The notes under the pieces are model-generated. The model had not been told where the DNA came from. It made no database searches and worked only from the letters and a program-made list of their open reading frames with translations. Positions 1 to 5,946 of a stretch of 11,828 bases of DNA are shown one piece after another; the first letter of the stretch is position 1; every line of letters begins with the position of its first letter. Origin of the DNA: Paracoccaceae bacterium. GTDB lineage: Bacteria > Pseudomonadota > Alphaproteobacteria > Rhodobacterales > Rhodobacteraceae. The DNA lies in the NCBI GenBank assembly GCA_002400675.1, contig NVQY01000165.1:1-11828 (forward strand), read 5' to 3'. Position numbers and translations under genes: made by a program.

Positions 1-491
1 GGATCGCGGATCAGCGCGCGGGCCAGAGACAGCTTTTGCTTTTCGCCCCCCGACAACACTGGTGCCGGTTGATTCAGAAGGTCGCCCAGCCCCAGATCCT
101 GCGCCAGTCGCGCCGCCTGTTCGCGCGCCTGCGCCTTGCTTACCCCGTGCAGCATCAACGGATAGGCGATGCAATCCACCACGCTGCGCCGCATCATGAT
201 CGGGGCCTGAAACACAAACGCTTGCCGGTCGCGCACCTCGGCCAGCGGCAGGTTCCATTCAAGCGTGCCAGCCGACAGCCGCTGAAGCCCGTGCATCAGG
301 CGCAACAGGCTGGTTTTGCCGGCGCCATTCGGCCCCATCAGAATGGTGAATCCCTGCGCCGATATGGTCAGATCAATCGGCCCGACCAGAACCTTGCCGC
401 GAATTTTGGCCACGGCACCCTGCATCCGCAACGGCAGGATCGACGCCCCCTCGCGGGTGCCGCTCAGCGCGCGTGGTGCGCGGTCGATCAT
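1..491 (-). CDS. tupC: ABC transporter ATP-binding protein, tungstate/molybdate type (3' part outside window)
   Basis: ATPase of an ABC importer that energises the neighbouring permease at the cytoplasmic face of the inner membrane. Translating the minus strand shows Walker A GPNGAGKT (residues 53-60), a Q-loop FVFQAP (glutamine 95) and the signature LSGGEKQ (146-152) followed by LSLARAL. The gene leaves the window at position 1 after about 163 residues, before Walker B and the H-loop, so this is a window cut and not a broken gene. I chose ATG at 489-491; a GAGGA lies 12 nt upstream. TTG at 495-497, with that GAGGA 6 nt away, is an equally good start and adds two residues. The frame is open further up to the permease stop, but that stretch does not look like protein. 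The tungstate assignment rests on the permease next door; the ATPase alone would only be called a generic importer ATPase. Confidence 0.85.
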   Translation of the reverse strand, partial: MIDRAPRALSGTREGASILPLRMQGAVAKIRGKVLVGPIDLTISAQGFTILMGPNGAGKTSLLRLMHGLQRLSAGTLEWNLPLAEVRDRQAFVFQAPIMMRRSVVDCIAYPLMLHGVSKAQAREQAARLAQDLGLGDLLNQPAPVLSGGEKQKLSLARALIRD

Positions 492-728
492 TTGCAATGG
501 GTGTCCTCGTGCGCTGAGCACCTGATTGTCCCGTCCAGTCCCGTTGGCAAAATCATGCGGCGATTGCCTGCCCGTGCCAAGCAGGAAATGGGATTGCCGC
601 GCAATGACCCGCATCTGGTCGTCATTTTGGCCCGTTGGGGCAGGGCGGCGGGTGGATAGATCGACATTTTGTCCCGCTCTGTTGTCTCGGCCTCGGGGGG
701 CTGCGCGAATCGCGCAGGCGCTACCGGC
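492..728 (-). other. Spacer between permease and ATPase genes, no separate gene seen
   Basis: A 237-nt stretch between two genes that normally sit close together. I see no ribosome binding site plus plausible small ORF on either strand. Read in the ATPase frame it has no stop codon for 79 codons, reaching back to the TAG that ends the permease. The translation is rich in Arg, Gly, Ala and Pro and resembles chance GC-rich DNA. An ATG at 612-614 in this frame has no ribosome binding site. A GC-rich hairpin sits at its permease end (701-717). Confidence 0.6.
701..717 (-). other. GC-rich hairpin just after the permease stop
   Basis: CTGCGCG (701-707) and CGCGCAG (711-717) form a perfect 7-bp stem with a 3-nt loop, 11 nt past the permease stop codon in the direction of transcription. 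No T-tract follows on the minus strand, so it is not a classic intrinsic terminator. Possible roles are mRNA 3'-end protection or lowering ATPase expression relative to permease. The pairing is visible in the sequence; the role is inference. Confidence 0.5.
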
Positions 729-1433
729 CTACCAGGTGCTGGAACGTTCCGTGCCGCTAAGGGTGTGGATCGCCAGATTGACCACCACGGCCATGCCGAT
801 CAACACCATGCCCAGCCCCATGGCAAAGGCGAAATCGCCGCGTCCGGTTTCCAAAGCGATGGCGGTGGTCAGTACCCGCGTGGCGTGTTCGATATTGCCG
901 CCGACGATCATGATCGCGCCAACTTCGCCTACCGCGCGCCCGAACCCGGCCAGCATCGCCGTCAGCAACGCACGCCGCCCGTCCCACAACAGCGACGAAA
1001 TCCGCTGCCCCCGTGTGGCATTCAGCGAGATCAGCAGATCGTGGTATTCGGCCCAGAGATCGCGAATGGTCTGATGCGAGATCGACGCGATCAGCGGGGT
1101 GATGATCAACACCTGTGCGATAATCATCGCCGAGGGCGTGAACAACAGCCCCATCCCGCCAAACGGCCCGGCGCGCGACAGCAACATATAGACAAACAGC
1201 CCCACCACCACCGGTGGCAGACCCATCAATGCGTTGAGAATGGCAATCACGCTGCGCCGGTGGCGAAACCGGTTCACCGCCAGCCACGCCCCCATCGGCA
1301 GGCCCATGACAGAGGCGATGACAACCGCGCTAAGGGTCACCTTCAGCGACAGGAAAATGATCTCCATCAGGTCCGGGTCCAGCGTGATAATCAGCCAGCC
1401 GGCCTCGCGCATGCCTTGAAATATCTCATCCAT
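729..1433 (-). CDS. tupB: ABC transporter permease, tungstate (TupB) type
   Basis: Inner-membrane permease of a high-affinity oxyanion importer, probably tungstate. The 234-residue protein is full length for TupB-like permeases. Hydrophobic segments cover roughly residues 23-50, 62-84, 100-118, 158-180 and 200-225. The cytoplasmic EAA-type loop lies around 136-175, with the stretch GRAVGEVGAIMIVGGNI at 165-181 followed by RVLTTAIALETGRGDF (186-201); this pairing is characteristic of TupB-like proteins. ATG at 1431-1433 has only a weak GGGGCG upstream. A well-formed promoter lies 27 nt before it. The ATPase gene follows after a spacer and a hairpin. No substrate-binding protein gene lies on the upstream side, where a tRNA is found, so a TupA partner would have to be downstream of the ATPase or elsewhere. 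A molybdate or other oxyanion substrate cannot be excluded. Confidence 0.85.
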   Translation of the reverse strand: MDEIFQGMREAGWLIITLDPDLMEIIFLSLKVTLSAVVIASVMGLPMGAWLAVNRFRHRRSVIAILNALMGLPPVVVGLFVYMLLSRAGPFGGMGLLFTPSAMIIAQVLIITPLIASISHQTIRDLWAEYHDLLISLNATRGQRISSLLWDGRRALLTAMLAGFGRAVGEVGAIMIVGGNIEHATRVLTTAIALETGRGDFAFAMGLGMVLIGMAVVVNLAIHTLSGTERSSTW

Positions 1434-1459
1434 CTGTTCGCCCCGAATGTCCCGGCGCG

Positions 1460-1488
1460 ATAACAGGCCTTCTGTGCCCCGGTGTCAA
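1460..1488 (-). promoter_or_regulatory. Sigma-70-type promoter for the tungstate ABC genes
   Basis: On the minus strand, -35 TTGACA (1483-1488) is a perfect consensus, followed by a 17-nt spacer and -10 TGTTAT (1460-1465). Transcription would begin near 1453, giving a leader of about 20 nt before the permease ATG. No clear operator or riboswitch is visible in this short leader. Confidence 0.6.
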
Positions 1489-1612
1489 CGCCTCTGGCTG
1501 CGGGGGTGCCCGGATTGGTCCCCGTTTGATCCGGCAGGCAGGGTCATCAGGGCACAAAATCGCAGCGCCAAGGCGTCACGATGGCCGCTAAGTCATTGAA
1601 TTGTAGGGGTAG
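1489..1612. other. Intergenic region downstream of tRNA-Ser
   Basis: About 120 nt between the tRNA 3' end and the permease promoter. A weak CGCC/GGCG hairpin followed by a short T run in the minus direction (around 1559-1580) may end the tRNA transcript. I see no gene here. Confidence 0.35.
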
Positions 1613-1702
1613 TGGCGGAGAGACAGGGATTCGAACCCTGGGAACCCTTGCAGGCTCAACGGTTTTCGAGACCGCCCCGTTCGACCACTCCGGCACCTCT
1701 CC
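1613..1702 (-). tRNA. tRNA-Ser (anticodon CGA)
   Basis: A 90-nt class II tRNA on the minus strand, decoding UCG serine codons. The acceptor stem begins GGAGAGG and pairs with TCTCTCC near the 3' end; the terminal CCA is encoded. The anticodon stem GCGGT/ACCGT encloses the loop CTCGAAA, giving anticodon CGA. A long variable arm follows, typical of tRNA-Ser, then a T-arm CAGGG-TTCGAAT-CCCTG. All parts were read directly from the sequence. Confidence 0.95.
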
Positions 1703-1723
1703 GCGGGGGTCTGGTGGAAGCTG

Positions 1724-1752
1724 CATTTAGTCGGGAATGAACCGCGTGGCAA
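1724..1752 (-). promoter_or_regulatory. Possible promoter of tRNA-Ser
   Basis: On the minus strand TTGCCA (1747-1752) is followed 16-17 nt later by CTAAAT/TAAATG (1724-1730), about 22 nt before the tRNA 5' end. The -35 is good and the -10 is weak. The placement fits a short-leader tRNA promoter. Confidence 0.35.
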
Positions 1753-1816
1753 GGGCCGTTTTCGACGATCTCGCTTTTCGATTGCCCATCGCTGTAAATG
1801 GCTTACCTTTGGGGCC

Positions 1817-2728
1817 ATGAAAAACACGCTGATCTGCAATCGCTTGCCCCGCAATCGCCGGCCTTTGGCCGTTCAAATCCCATTTCCAACCCGGTTGCTG
1901 ACCGGATTTATGGCCGCGTTTCTGGCCCTTATGTTGGTCGCTTTGCCGGGGACCACGCCCGTACAGGCCGCCGAACGCGCCAAGGTCGAGGCCTTTTTGC
2001 TGATCACCGGCTTTGACGTCGCGCTTGATTCGATATCGCAATCGGCGGCCAACGCCCCGGCGATGCTGGGAATGAAGGACAAAGATTTCAGCAACGAATG
2101 GAACCTGCTGGCGGGGCGGGTGTTCAACCAGAAAGTCATGCGAACGCTGGCCACCGATATCTTAGAGGCCACCCTGTCGGACGAGGCCCTGAACCACGCG
2201 GCGGCGTTTTATGCCAGCGATCTGGGACAACGGCTGGTCGCGGTAGAGAACGCCTCGCAACTGATGCAGGACGATGAGGCCAAGCGTGCCGAGGGGCAAC
2301 AGATCGTCGCCGATATGGTGGCCACGGGCGCGCCCCGGCTTGAGCTGATAAAACGCATGAACCGGGCGGTCGGCGGGGCCGATTTCTCGGTTCAGGCATT
2401 GCAGGAAATTCAGGTGCGGTTCCTGTTGGCGGCCAGTGCGGCCGGGGTGATCGCGCTAAAGGTCGACGCCGAAGAGTTGCGCGCGATGATGCAGGCGCAG
2501 GAAGGCGATTTGCGCCTGTCCTTGCAAAAATCCGCCCTTGTGGGGGCCGCCTATACCTATCGCGACATGTCGGACGCCGACATCGAGGCCTATTCAGAAG
2601 CGCTGGAACAGCCGCTGATGCAGGAGGTGTATGAGTTGCTGAACGCGGTGCAGTACGAAATCATGGCCAACCGGTTCGAAGTGCTGGCCACCAAGATGGC
2701 CGAACTGAACCCGTCGCAGGACCTGTAG
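1817..2728 (+). CDS. Exported DUF2059-family protein (first of a tandem pair)
   Basis: A 303-residue secreted or periplasmic protein of unknown function. A hydrophobic signal segment lies at residues 32-46 (MAAFLALMLVALP) with a likely cleavage after VQAA (about residue 52). ATG at 1910 (Met32) would give a standard signal peptide and is a serious alternative start; the upstream start gives a basic 31-residue n-region and has only a weak GGGG before it. The mature part is mostly amphipathic helix. The segment LSDEALNHAAAFYASDLGQRL (120-140) is the DUF2059-type motif, with the FY..DLGQRL core. A weaker copy, MSDADIEAYSEALEQPLM, lies at 251-268, suggesting two similar helical repeats. The gene is followed after 2 nt by a paralogue of the same architecture. 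No catalytic motif is visible. The family call comes from pattern recognition, not from a search. Confidence 0.8.
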   Translation: MKNTLICNRLPRNRRPLAVQIPFPTRLLTGFMAAFLALMLVALPGTTPVQAAERAKVEAFLLITGFDVALDSISQSAANAPAMLGMKDKDFSNEWNLLAGRVFNQKVMRTLATDILEATLSDEALNHAAAFYASDLGQRLVAVENASQLMQDDEAKRAEGQQIVADMVATGAPRLELIKRMNRAVGGADFSVQALQEIQVRFLLAASAAGVIALKVDAEELRAMMQAQEGDLRLSLQKSALVGAAYTYRDMSDADIEAYSEALEQPLMQEVYELLNAVQYEIMANRFEVLATKMAELNPSQDL

Positions 2729-2730
2729 AT

Positions 2731-3576
2731 ATGCGCATTCCCATGCAACTGGCCCGGATGCTGACCGGGGGGCTGGCTGGCGTACTCGTTGGGCTGATCG
2801 TGACCATCGCATCCCCCGTGGCCGCCTCGCAGGCTGACCGGCTGGCGGATATCTTGCGGATCGGCGAAGTGATCGACCTGATGCGCGACGAAGGCCGCGC
2901 CTTTGGCATAGAGCTGAACAACGACATGCTGGGCGGGCAGGGCGGCGCGATATGGGCGGCGCAGATCGACCGGATTTATGACCGCGACGTGATGGAAACC
3001 GCCGTGCGCCGCGCCCTCGCTGACCGGATGGACAGCGACGACATCGCCCGTTCCATCGCCTTTTACGACACGCCCCTTGGCCAACGCATCCTGACGCTGG
3101 AAACCTCTGCCCGACAGGCCATGGCCGACAGCACGGTCGAGGAAATCGCCCGCGCCACTTACCGCGAACTGAAACAAGAGGGCGACCCGCGGTTTGTCGA
3201 AATCACCCGGTTCATCGAGATCAACGACCTGTTGGAACGCAACGTGACCGGCGCGCTGAATGCCTCTTACCACTTTATGCGCGGCCTTGCCGAGGGCGGG
3301 TCCGTCACCATGAGCGAGTCTGAAATGACGGCCGATGTCTGGTCGCAAGAGGACGAAACCCGCAGCGATACCGAAAGCTGGCTGTATGGGTTCCTGATCC
3401 TGGCCTATGGCCCGCTTAGCGACGACGACTTTGACGCCTATATCGTGTTTTCCGAAACCGACGCGGGGCAGATCCTGAATGCGGCACTGTTTGACGGGTT
3501 CGATGAAATGTATCTGGACATCTCGCATGCGCTGGGGCTGATGGTGGCACGGGCGCTGGAAACCAGCGATCTTTGA
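2731..3576 (+). CDS. Exported DUF2059-family protein (second of a tandem pair)
   Basis: A 281-residue paralogue of the upstream gene, starting 2 nt after its stop, so the two are very probably co-transcribed and translationally coupled. A signal peptide spans residues 1-32 (hydrophobic 12-28, cleavage near VAAS). The motif MDSDDIARSIAFYDTPLGQRI (100-120) matches the upstream protein's copy. A second copy, LSDDDFDAYIVFSETDAGQI (229-248), is better preserved here and also carries the GQ. The rest is acidic, helical and without recognisable catalytic residues. Function is unknown; a periplasmic structural or chaperone-like role is possible but unsupported. Retention of two diverged copies side by side suggests they work together or differ in ligand. 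Confidence 0.8.
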   Translation: MRIPMQLARMLTGGLAGVLVGLIVTIASPVAASQADRLADILRIGEVIDLMRDEGRAFGIELNNDMLGGQGGAIWAAQIDRIYDRDVMETAVRRALADRMDSDDIARSIAFYDTPLGQRILTLETSARQAMADSTVEEIARATYRELKQEGDPRFVEITRFIEINDLLERNVTGALNASYHFMRGLAEGGSVTMSESEMTADVWSQEDETRSDTESWLYGFLILAYGPLSDDDFDAYIVFSETDAGQILNAALFDGFDEMYLDISHALGLMVARALETSDL

Positions 3577-3616
3577 CGCTATCTTTAACGCTGTGGTTTC
3601 GTGATCGCGCAGGCGG

Positions 3617-3646
3617 TTGACACCCCCCATCAGGCAGGTCATAGCG
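3617..3646 (+). promoter_or_regulatory. Possible promoter upstream of rplU
   Basis: TTGACA (3617-3622) is a perfect -35, with a weak -10 candidate (CATAGC or ATAGCG, 3640-3646) after 17-18 nt. It is the best -35 match between 3577 and 3790. If used, it would place the hairpin at 3652-3675 at the very start of the rplU transcript. Confidence 0.35.
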
Positions 3647-3651
3647 CGCAT

Positions 3652-3679
3652 CCCGGCCAGAGGTTTCTAGCCGGGTTTT
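3652..3679 (+). terminator. Terminator-like hairpin after the DUF2059 pair
   Basis: CCCGGC (3652-3657) pairs with GCCGGG (3670-3675); after one mismatch, AGA/TCT extends the stem around a GGTT loop, and TTTT follows. It lies 75 nt past the second DUF2059 stop. It probably ends that transcript. Because a promoter candidate lies just upstream, an attenuator role for rplU is an alternative. Confidence 0.55.
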
Positions 3680-3716
3680 GCAATCATTACGCCCAATATG
3701 GGGCGCGCAGTTCGCG

Positions 3717-3758
3717 GTGGCCCAGAGGGTCGCAAACGCCCGGTCAAACGGGGACCAC
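3717..3758 (+). other. Possible structured leader of rplU mRNA
   Basis: In the 5' region of rplU, GTGG (3717-3720) can pair with CCAC (3755-3758), enclosing a small CCCG/CGGG hairpin with a GTCAAA loop (3739-3752). Many ribosomal protein operons are autoregulated through such leaders, so L21 feedback is conceivable. The pairing is short and unverified. Confidence 0.25.
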
Positions 3759-3790
3759 AGAACGCGAAAACAAAGAAAAGGAACGACCTC

Positions 3791-4390
3791 ATGTTCGCGG
3801 TCATCAAAACCGGCGGCAAACAGTATAAAGTACACTCAGGGGATTTTCTCCGGGTCGAAAAACTGATTGCAGACGCTGGCGAAACTGTACAGTTCAACGA
3901 AATTCTGATGCTGGGCGGCGATAGCCCGGTGATCGGCGCGCCCATGATCGAAGGGGCCGGCGTTCAGGCCGAAGTGGTCGATCAGATCAAAGGCGACAAG
4001 GTCATCCATTTCGTCAAGCGGCGTCGTAAGCATTCGTCCAAGCGCACCAAGGGCCACCGTCAAAAGCTGACGCTGGTGAAGATCACCGACATCCTGCCCT
4101 CGGGTGCCGATAAATCCGGCATCAAGGCAGCTGTCGGGTCGGTTTCCGGTGTTGCCGTAGAGGCCGCCGCACCCGCCAAGACGAAAGCCGCAGTAGCCCC
4201 TGCGGCCGCGTCCGACGATTTGACCCAGTTGACCGGTGTCGGCCCCGCCGCCGCCAAAAAACTGGTCGAGGCTGGTCTGACCAGCTTTGCACAGGTTGCG
4301 GCATTGTCGGCAGACGGCATTGCTGCTATCGACGCGATCAAAATCAAGCCAGAGTGGGTCGAACAGGCCGCTGAACTGGCCAAAGGTTAA
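3791..4390 (+). CDS. rplU: 50S ribosomal protein L21 with C-terminal helix-hairpin-helix extension
   Basis: Large-subunit protein that binds 23S rRNA. Residues 1-102 are a canonical L21 ([14 protein letters not shown] start; basic [16 protein letters not shown] at 77-91). L21 is usually about 100 residues, but this protein is 199: an Ala/Pro/Lys linker (about 111-141) leads to a helix-hairpin-helix domain at 142-199 with [17 protein letters not shown], then a helix ending [12 protein letters not shown]. Similar tails are known on alphaproteobacterial L21; what they do is not established. The start at 3791 was chosen because AAGGA precedes it and it gives the conserved N-terminus; an in-frame ATG at 3698 would add a basic 31-residue extension and is rejected. 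rpmA follows after 11 nt. Confidence 0.97.
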   Translation: MFAVIKTGGKQYKVHSGDFLRVEKLIADAGETVQFNEILMLGGDSPVIGAPMIEGAGVQAEVVDQIKGDKVIHFVKRRRKHSSKRTKGHRQKLTLVKITDILPSGADKSGIKAAVGSVSGVAVEAAAPAKTKAAVAPAAASDDLTQLTGVGPAAAKKLVEAGLTSFAQVAALSADGIAAIDAIKIKPEWVEQAAELAKG

Positions 4391-4401
4391 GGAGAACCGA
4401 G

Positions 4402-4671
4402 ATGGCACATAAAAAAGCAGGTGGTTCCTCCCGCAACGGCCGCGACTCTGCGGGTCGTCGCCTTGGTGTGAAACTGTACGGCGGTCAGGCCGCCATTCCC
4501 GGCAACATCATCGTTCGTCAGCGCGGCACCAAATTCTGGCCGGGCGAAGGCGTGGGCATGGGCAAAGATCACACGATCTTTGCCGTGGTCGATGGTGCCG
4601 TCACCTTCCACAAAGGTCTCAAAAACCGAACCTTCATTTCGGTCCTGCCAATGGCGGAGGCCGCCGAATAA
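4402..4671 (+). CDS. rpmA: 50S ribosomal protein L27
   Basis: An 89-residue protein of the large subunit, whose N-terminus reaches towards the peptidyl transferase centre. It starts [16 protein letters not shown] and continues [11 protein letters not shown], the standard L27 sequence, without the cleavable N-terminal extension seen in Firmicutes. Length is normal. The ribosome binding site AAGGAG overlaps the rplU stop codon, 8-9 nt before the ATG, implying coupled translation of L21 and L27. A strong terminator follows 29 nt after the stop. Confidence 0.98.
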   Translation: MAHKKAGGSSRNGRDSAGRRLGVKLYGGQAAIPGNIIVRQRGTKFWPGEGVGMGKDHTIFAVVDGAVTFHKGLKNRTFISVLPMAEAAE

Positions 4672-4700
4672 GCCGCACCCGAAGGTTAAGAAAATATTCA

Positions 4701-4734
4701 GGGGGATCGGCGAAAACGCCGGTTCCCCTTTTTT
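4701..4734 (+). terminator. Intrinsic terminator after rpmA
   Basis: GGGGGATCGGCG (4701-4712) pairs with CGCCGGTTCCCC (4717-4728) over 12 positions, including two G-T wobbles, around an AAAA loop. Six T residues follow (4729-4734). This is the clearest terminator in the window and it closes rplU-rpmA. It ends only 21 nt before the LysE start codon. Confidence 0.9.
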
Positions 4735-4755
4735 GTTGTTTCACAGGTAATTTTC

Positions 4756-5346
4756 ATGTCCGTTGCCATCGCCTCTTTTGCCGTCTTTGCTGCCTCGCAG
4801 GTGGGCACGCCCGGTCCGGCCAACATGGCTTTGCTGACCACCGGCGCGCGCTTTGGTCTGCGCTCGGCGCTGCCGTTTGTCGGCGGTGTGGTGCTGGGTA
4901 AGCAACTTGTGATCTGGCCCGTGGGGCTGGGGTTGATGCAGGTCGCGCAAAGCGCACCGTGGGTGTTCGAGACGCTAAAGTGGGTCTCTGCCGGCTATAT
5001 CTGCTGGCTGGCGTGGCGGGTTGCCAACATGCGCCTGTCAACCGCCGGGCAGATGGGCCAACCCCCTGGTTTCATGGCCGGATTGTTGGTGCATCCGCTG
5101 AACCCCAAGGTCTGGGCGATGATCGTCACCGGCTTTACCGCGTTCACCGCCCCCGGCACACCCGCGTTGCAGGCCACGGCGACAATCGCGGCCATCCTGA
5201 TCGGCTGGCAGGTGATCCTGCACCCGATCTGGACCTATGCGGGCGCGCGCATCGCGACACTGGTTGCAGGAACGCCCATTGAGGCATACCTGATGTGGAC
5301 ATTGGCGGCCCTGACCGTCCTGTCCGTTCTTTTTGTGTTGTTCTGA
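4756..5346 (+). CDS. LysE/RhtB-family translocator (amino-acid or small-molecule exporter)
   Basis: A 196-residue inner-membrane protein, the normal length for LysE/RhtB exporters. The N-terminal hallmark VGTPGPANMALLTTGARFGLR lies at residues 16-36, and a loop LLVHPLNPKVWAM (110-122) matches the family's conserved LNPK motif. Hydrophobic segments lie around 2-16, 38-62, 72-90, 107-130, 139-157 and 177-196. The substrate cannot be read from sequence; homoserine, threonine, lysine or unrelated compounds are all possible. The start has only a weak AGG upstream and lies almost directly after the rpmA terminator, so it depends on readthrough or on a promoter overlapping the terminator. The GNAT gene follows after 16 nt. 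Confidence 0.85.
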   Translation: MSVAIASFAVFAASQVGTPGPANMALLTTGARFGLRSALPFVGGVVLGKQLVIWPVGLGLMQVAQSAPWVFETLKWVSAGYICWLAWRVANMRLSTAGQMGQPPGFMAGLLVHPLNPKVWAMIVTGFTAFTAPGTPALQATATIAAILIGWQVILHPIWTYAGARIATLVAGTPIEAYLMWTLAALTVLSVLFVLF

Positions 5347-5362
5347 GGGAGGGACACTTTGA

Positions 5363-5899
5363 ATGAAACTGGATCAGATTATAAATCAGCCGGTGGTCGA
5401 AACCGACCGCTTTGACCTGCGCCCGCTGCGCCGGTCCGACAAGGGGCTGATCGAGCTGTATTTTGGCGATGAACGGGTGGCGCGGATGACCAAATCCATC
5501 GCCCATCCCCTGCCGCCCGGTGCCACCGAGGCCTATATCGCCCGTTGCATGTCCGACGAACGCGCGGAAGATATCTGGGCCATCGACGGCACCAAATCCG
5601 GCGGTGCCGAAGTGATGGGGCTGATCAGCCTGGAAAAGCTGGACCGCGATCAGTCCGAAGTCAGCTTTATCATCGCCCCGGTCTACTGGAACACTGGCCT
5701 TGCCTCGCAGGCGGTTGAGGCGATGGTGGTGAACAACCCGTTGCACAGCGCCACCATGTTTGCGACTGTGTTTCAGGACAATCCGGCCTCGGCGCGGGTG
5801 CTGACCCATTGCGGTTTCGCCTACCTCGGCGACGCCGAAAGCTTTTCAGTGGCCCGCGACACTACGGTTGCGACCTGGACCTATAGCCGAAAACTCTGA
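5363..5899 (+). CDS. GNAT-family N-acetyltransferase (RimJ/RimL type)
   Basis: A 178-residue cytoplasmic acetyltransferase using acetyl-CoA. The N-terminus TDRFDLRPLRRSDKGLI (14-30) is typical of Acetyltransf_3/RimJ-RimL-like enzymes. FIIAPVYWNTGLASQAVEAM (102-121) is the acetyl-CoA-binding segment, where the usual GKGYA/GRGYA appears as NTGLA, a mild deviation. NPASARVLTHCGF (140-152) is the conserved C-terminal motif. The ribosome binding site GGGAGGGA is strong. A GNAT gene between rpmA and obgE suggests a ribosomal-protein or translation-related substrate, but this is only context. It lies 16 nt after the LysE gene, so they likely share a transcript. Confidence 0.85.
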   Translation: MKLDQIINQPVVETDRFDLRPLRRSDKGLIELYFGDERVARMTKSIAHPLPPGATEAYIARCMSDERAEDIWAIDGTKSGGAEVMGLISLEKLDRDQSEVSFIIAPVYWNTGLASQAVEAMVVNNPLHSATMFATVFQDNPASARVLTHCGFAYLGDAESFSVARDTTVATWTYSRKL

Positions 5900-5915
5900 T
5901 TAACCAGGCCTTTAC
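5900..5915 (+). promoter_or_regulatory. Candidate CtrA-binding site before obgE
   Basis: TTAA (5900-5903), a 7-nt spacer, then TTTAC (5911-5915): one mismatch to the full CtrA consensus TTAA-N7-TTAAC. It lies in the 47-nt gap before obgE. One such near match could arise by chance in a window this size. Confidence 0.25.
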
Positions 5916-5946
5916 CAACCCCCGGCCTTTGCGTTAGGAACCTCGC

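Noticed and set aside
526..1463. Long plus-strand open frames opposite the permease
   Set aside because: The minus strand encodes a clear TupB-like permease; the plus translations are Arg/His/Gln-rich shadows.
1588..1854. An 88-codon open frame on the minus strand spanning the tRNA
   Set aside because: It runs through a complete tRNA-Ser gene and has no ribosome binding site or motif.
3572..3592. Imperfect direct repeat TTTGACGCT / TTTAACGCT over the DUF2059 stop codon
   Set aside because: Only two short copies, one inside coding sequence; TTGA and TTAAC are 8 nt apart rather than the 7 expected for a CtrA site.
2590..3651. A 353-codon open frame on the minus strand opposite the second DUF2059 gene
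   Set aside because: The plus-strand gene has a signal peptide and a recognisable family motif with a paralogue beside it; the minus translation has low-complexity composition and no motif.
3698..3790. Upstream in-frame extension of L21 (31 basic residues)
   Set aside because: AAGGA directly precedes the 3791 ATG, which gives the canonical L21 N-terminus; there is no ribosome binding site at 3698.
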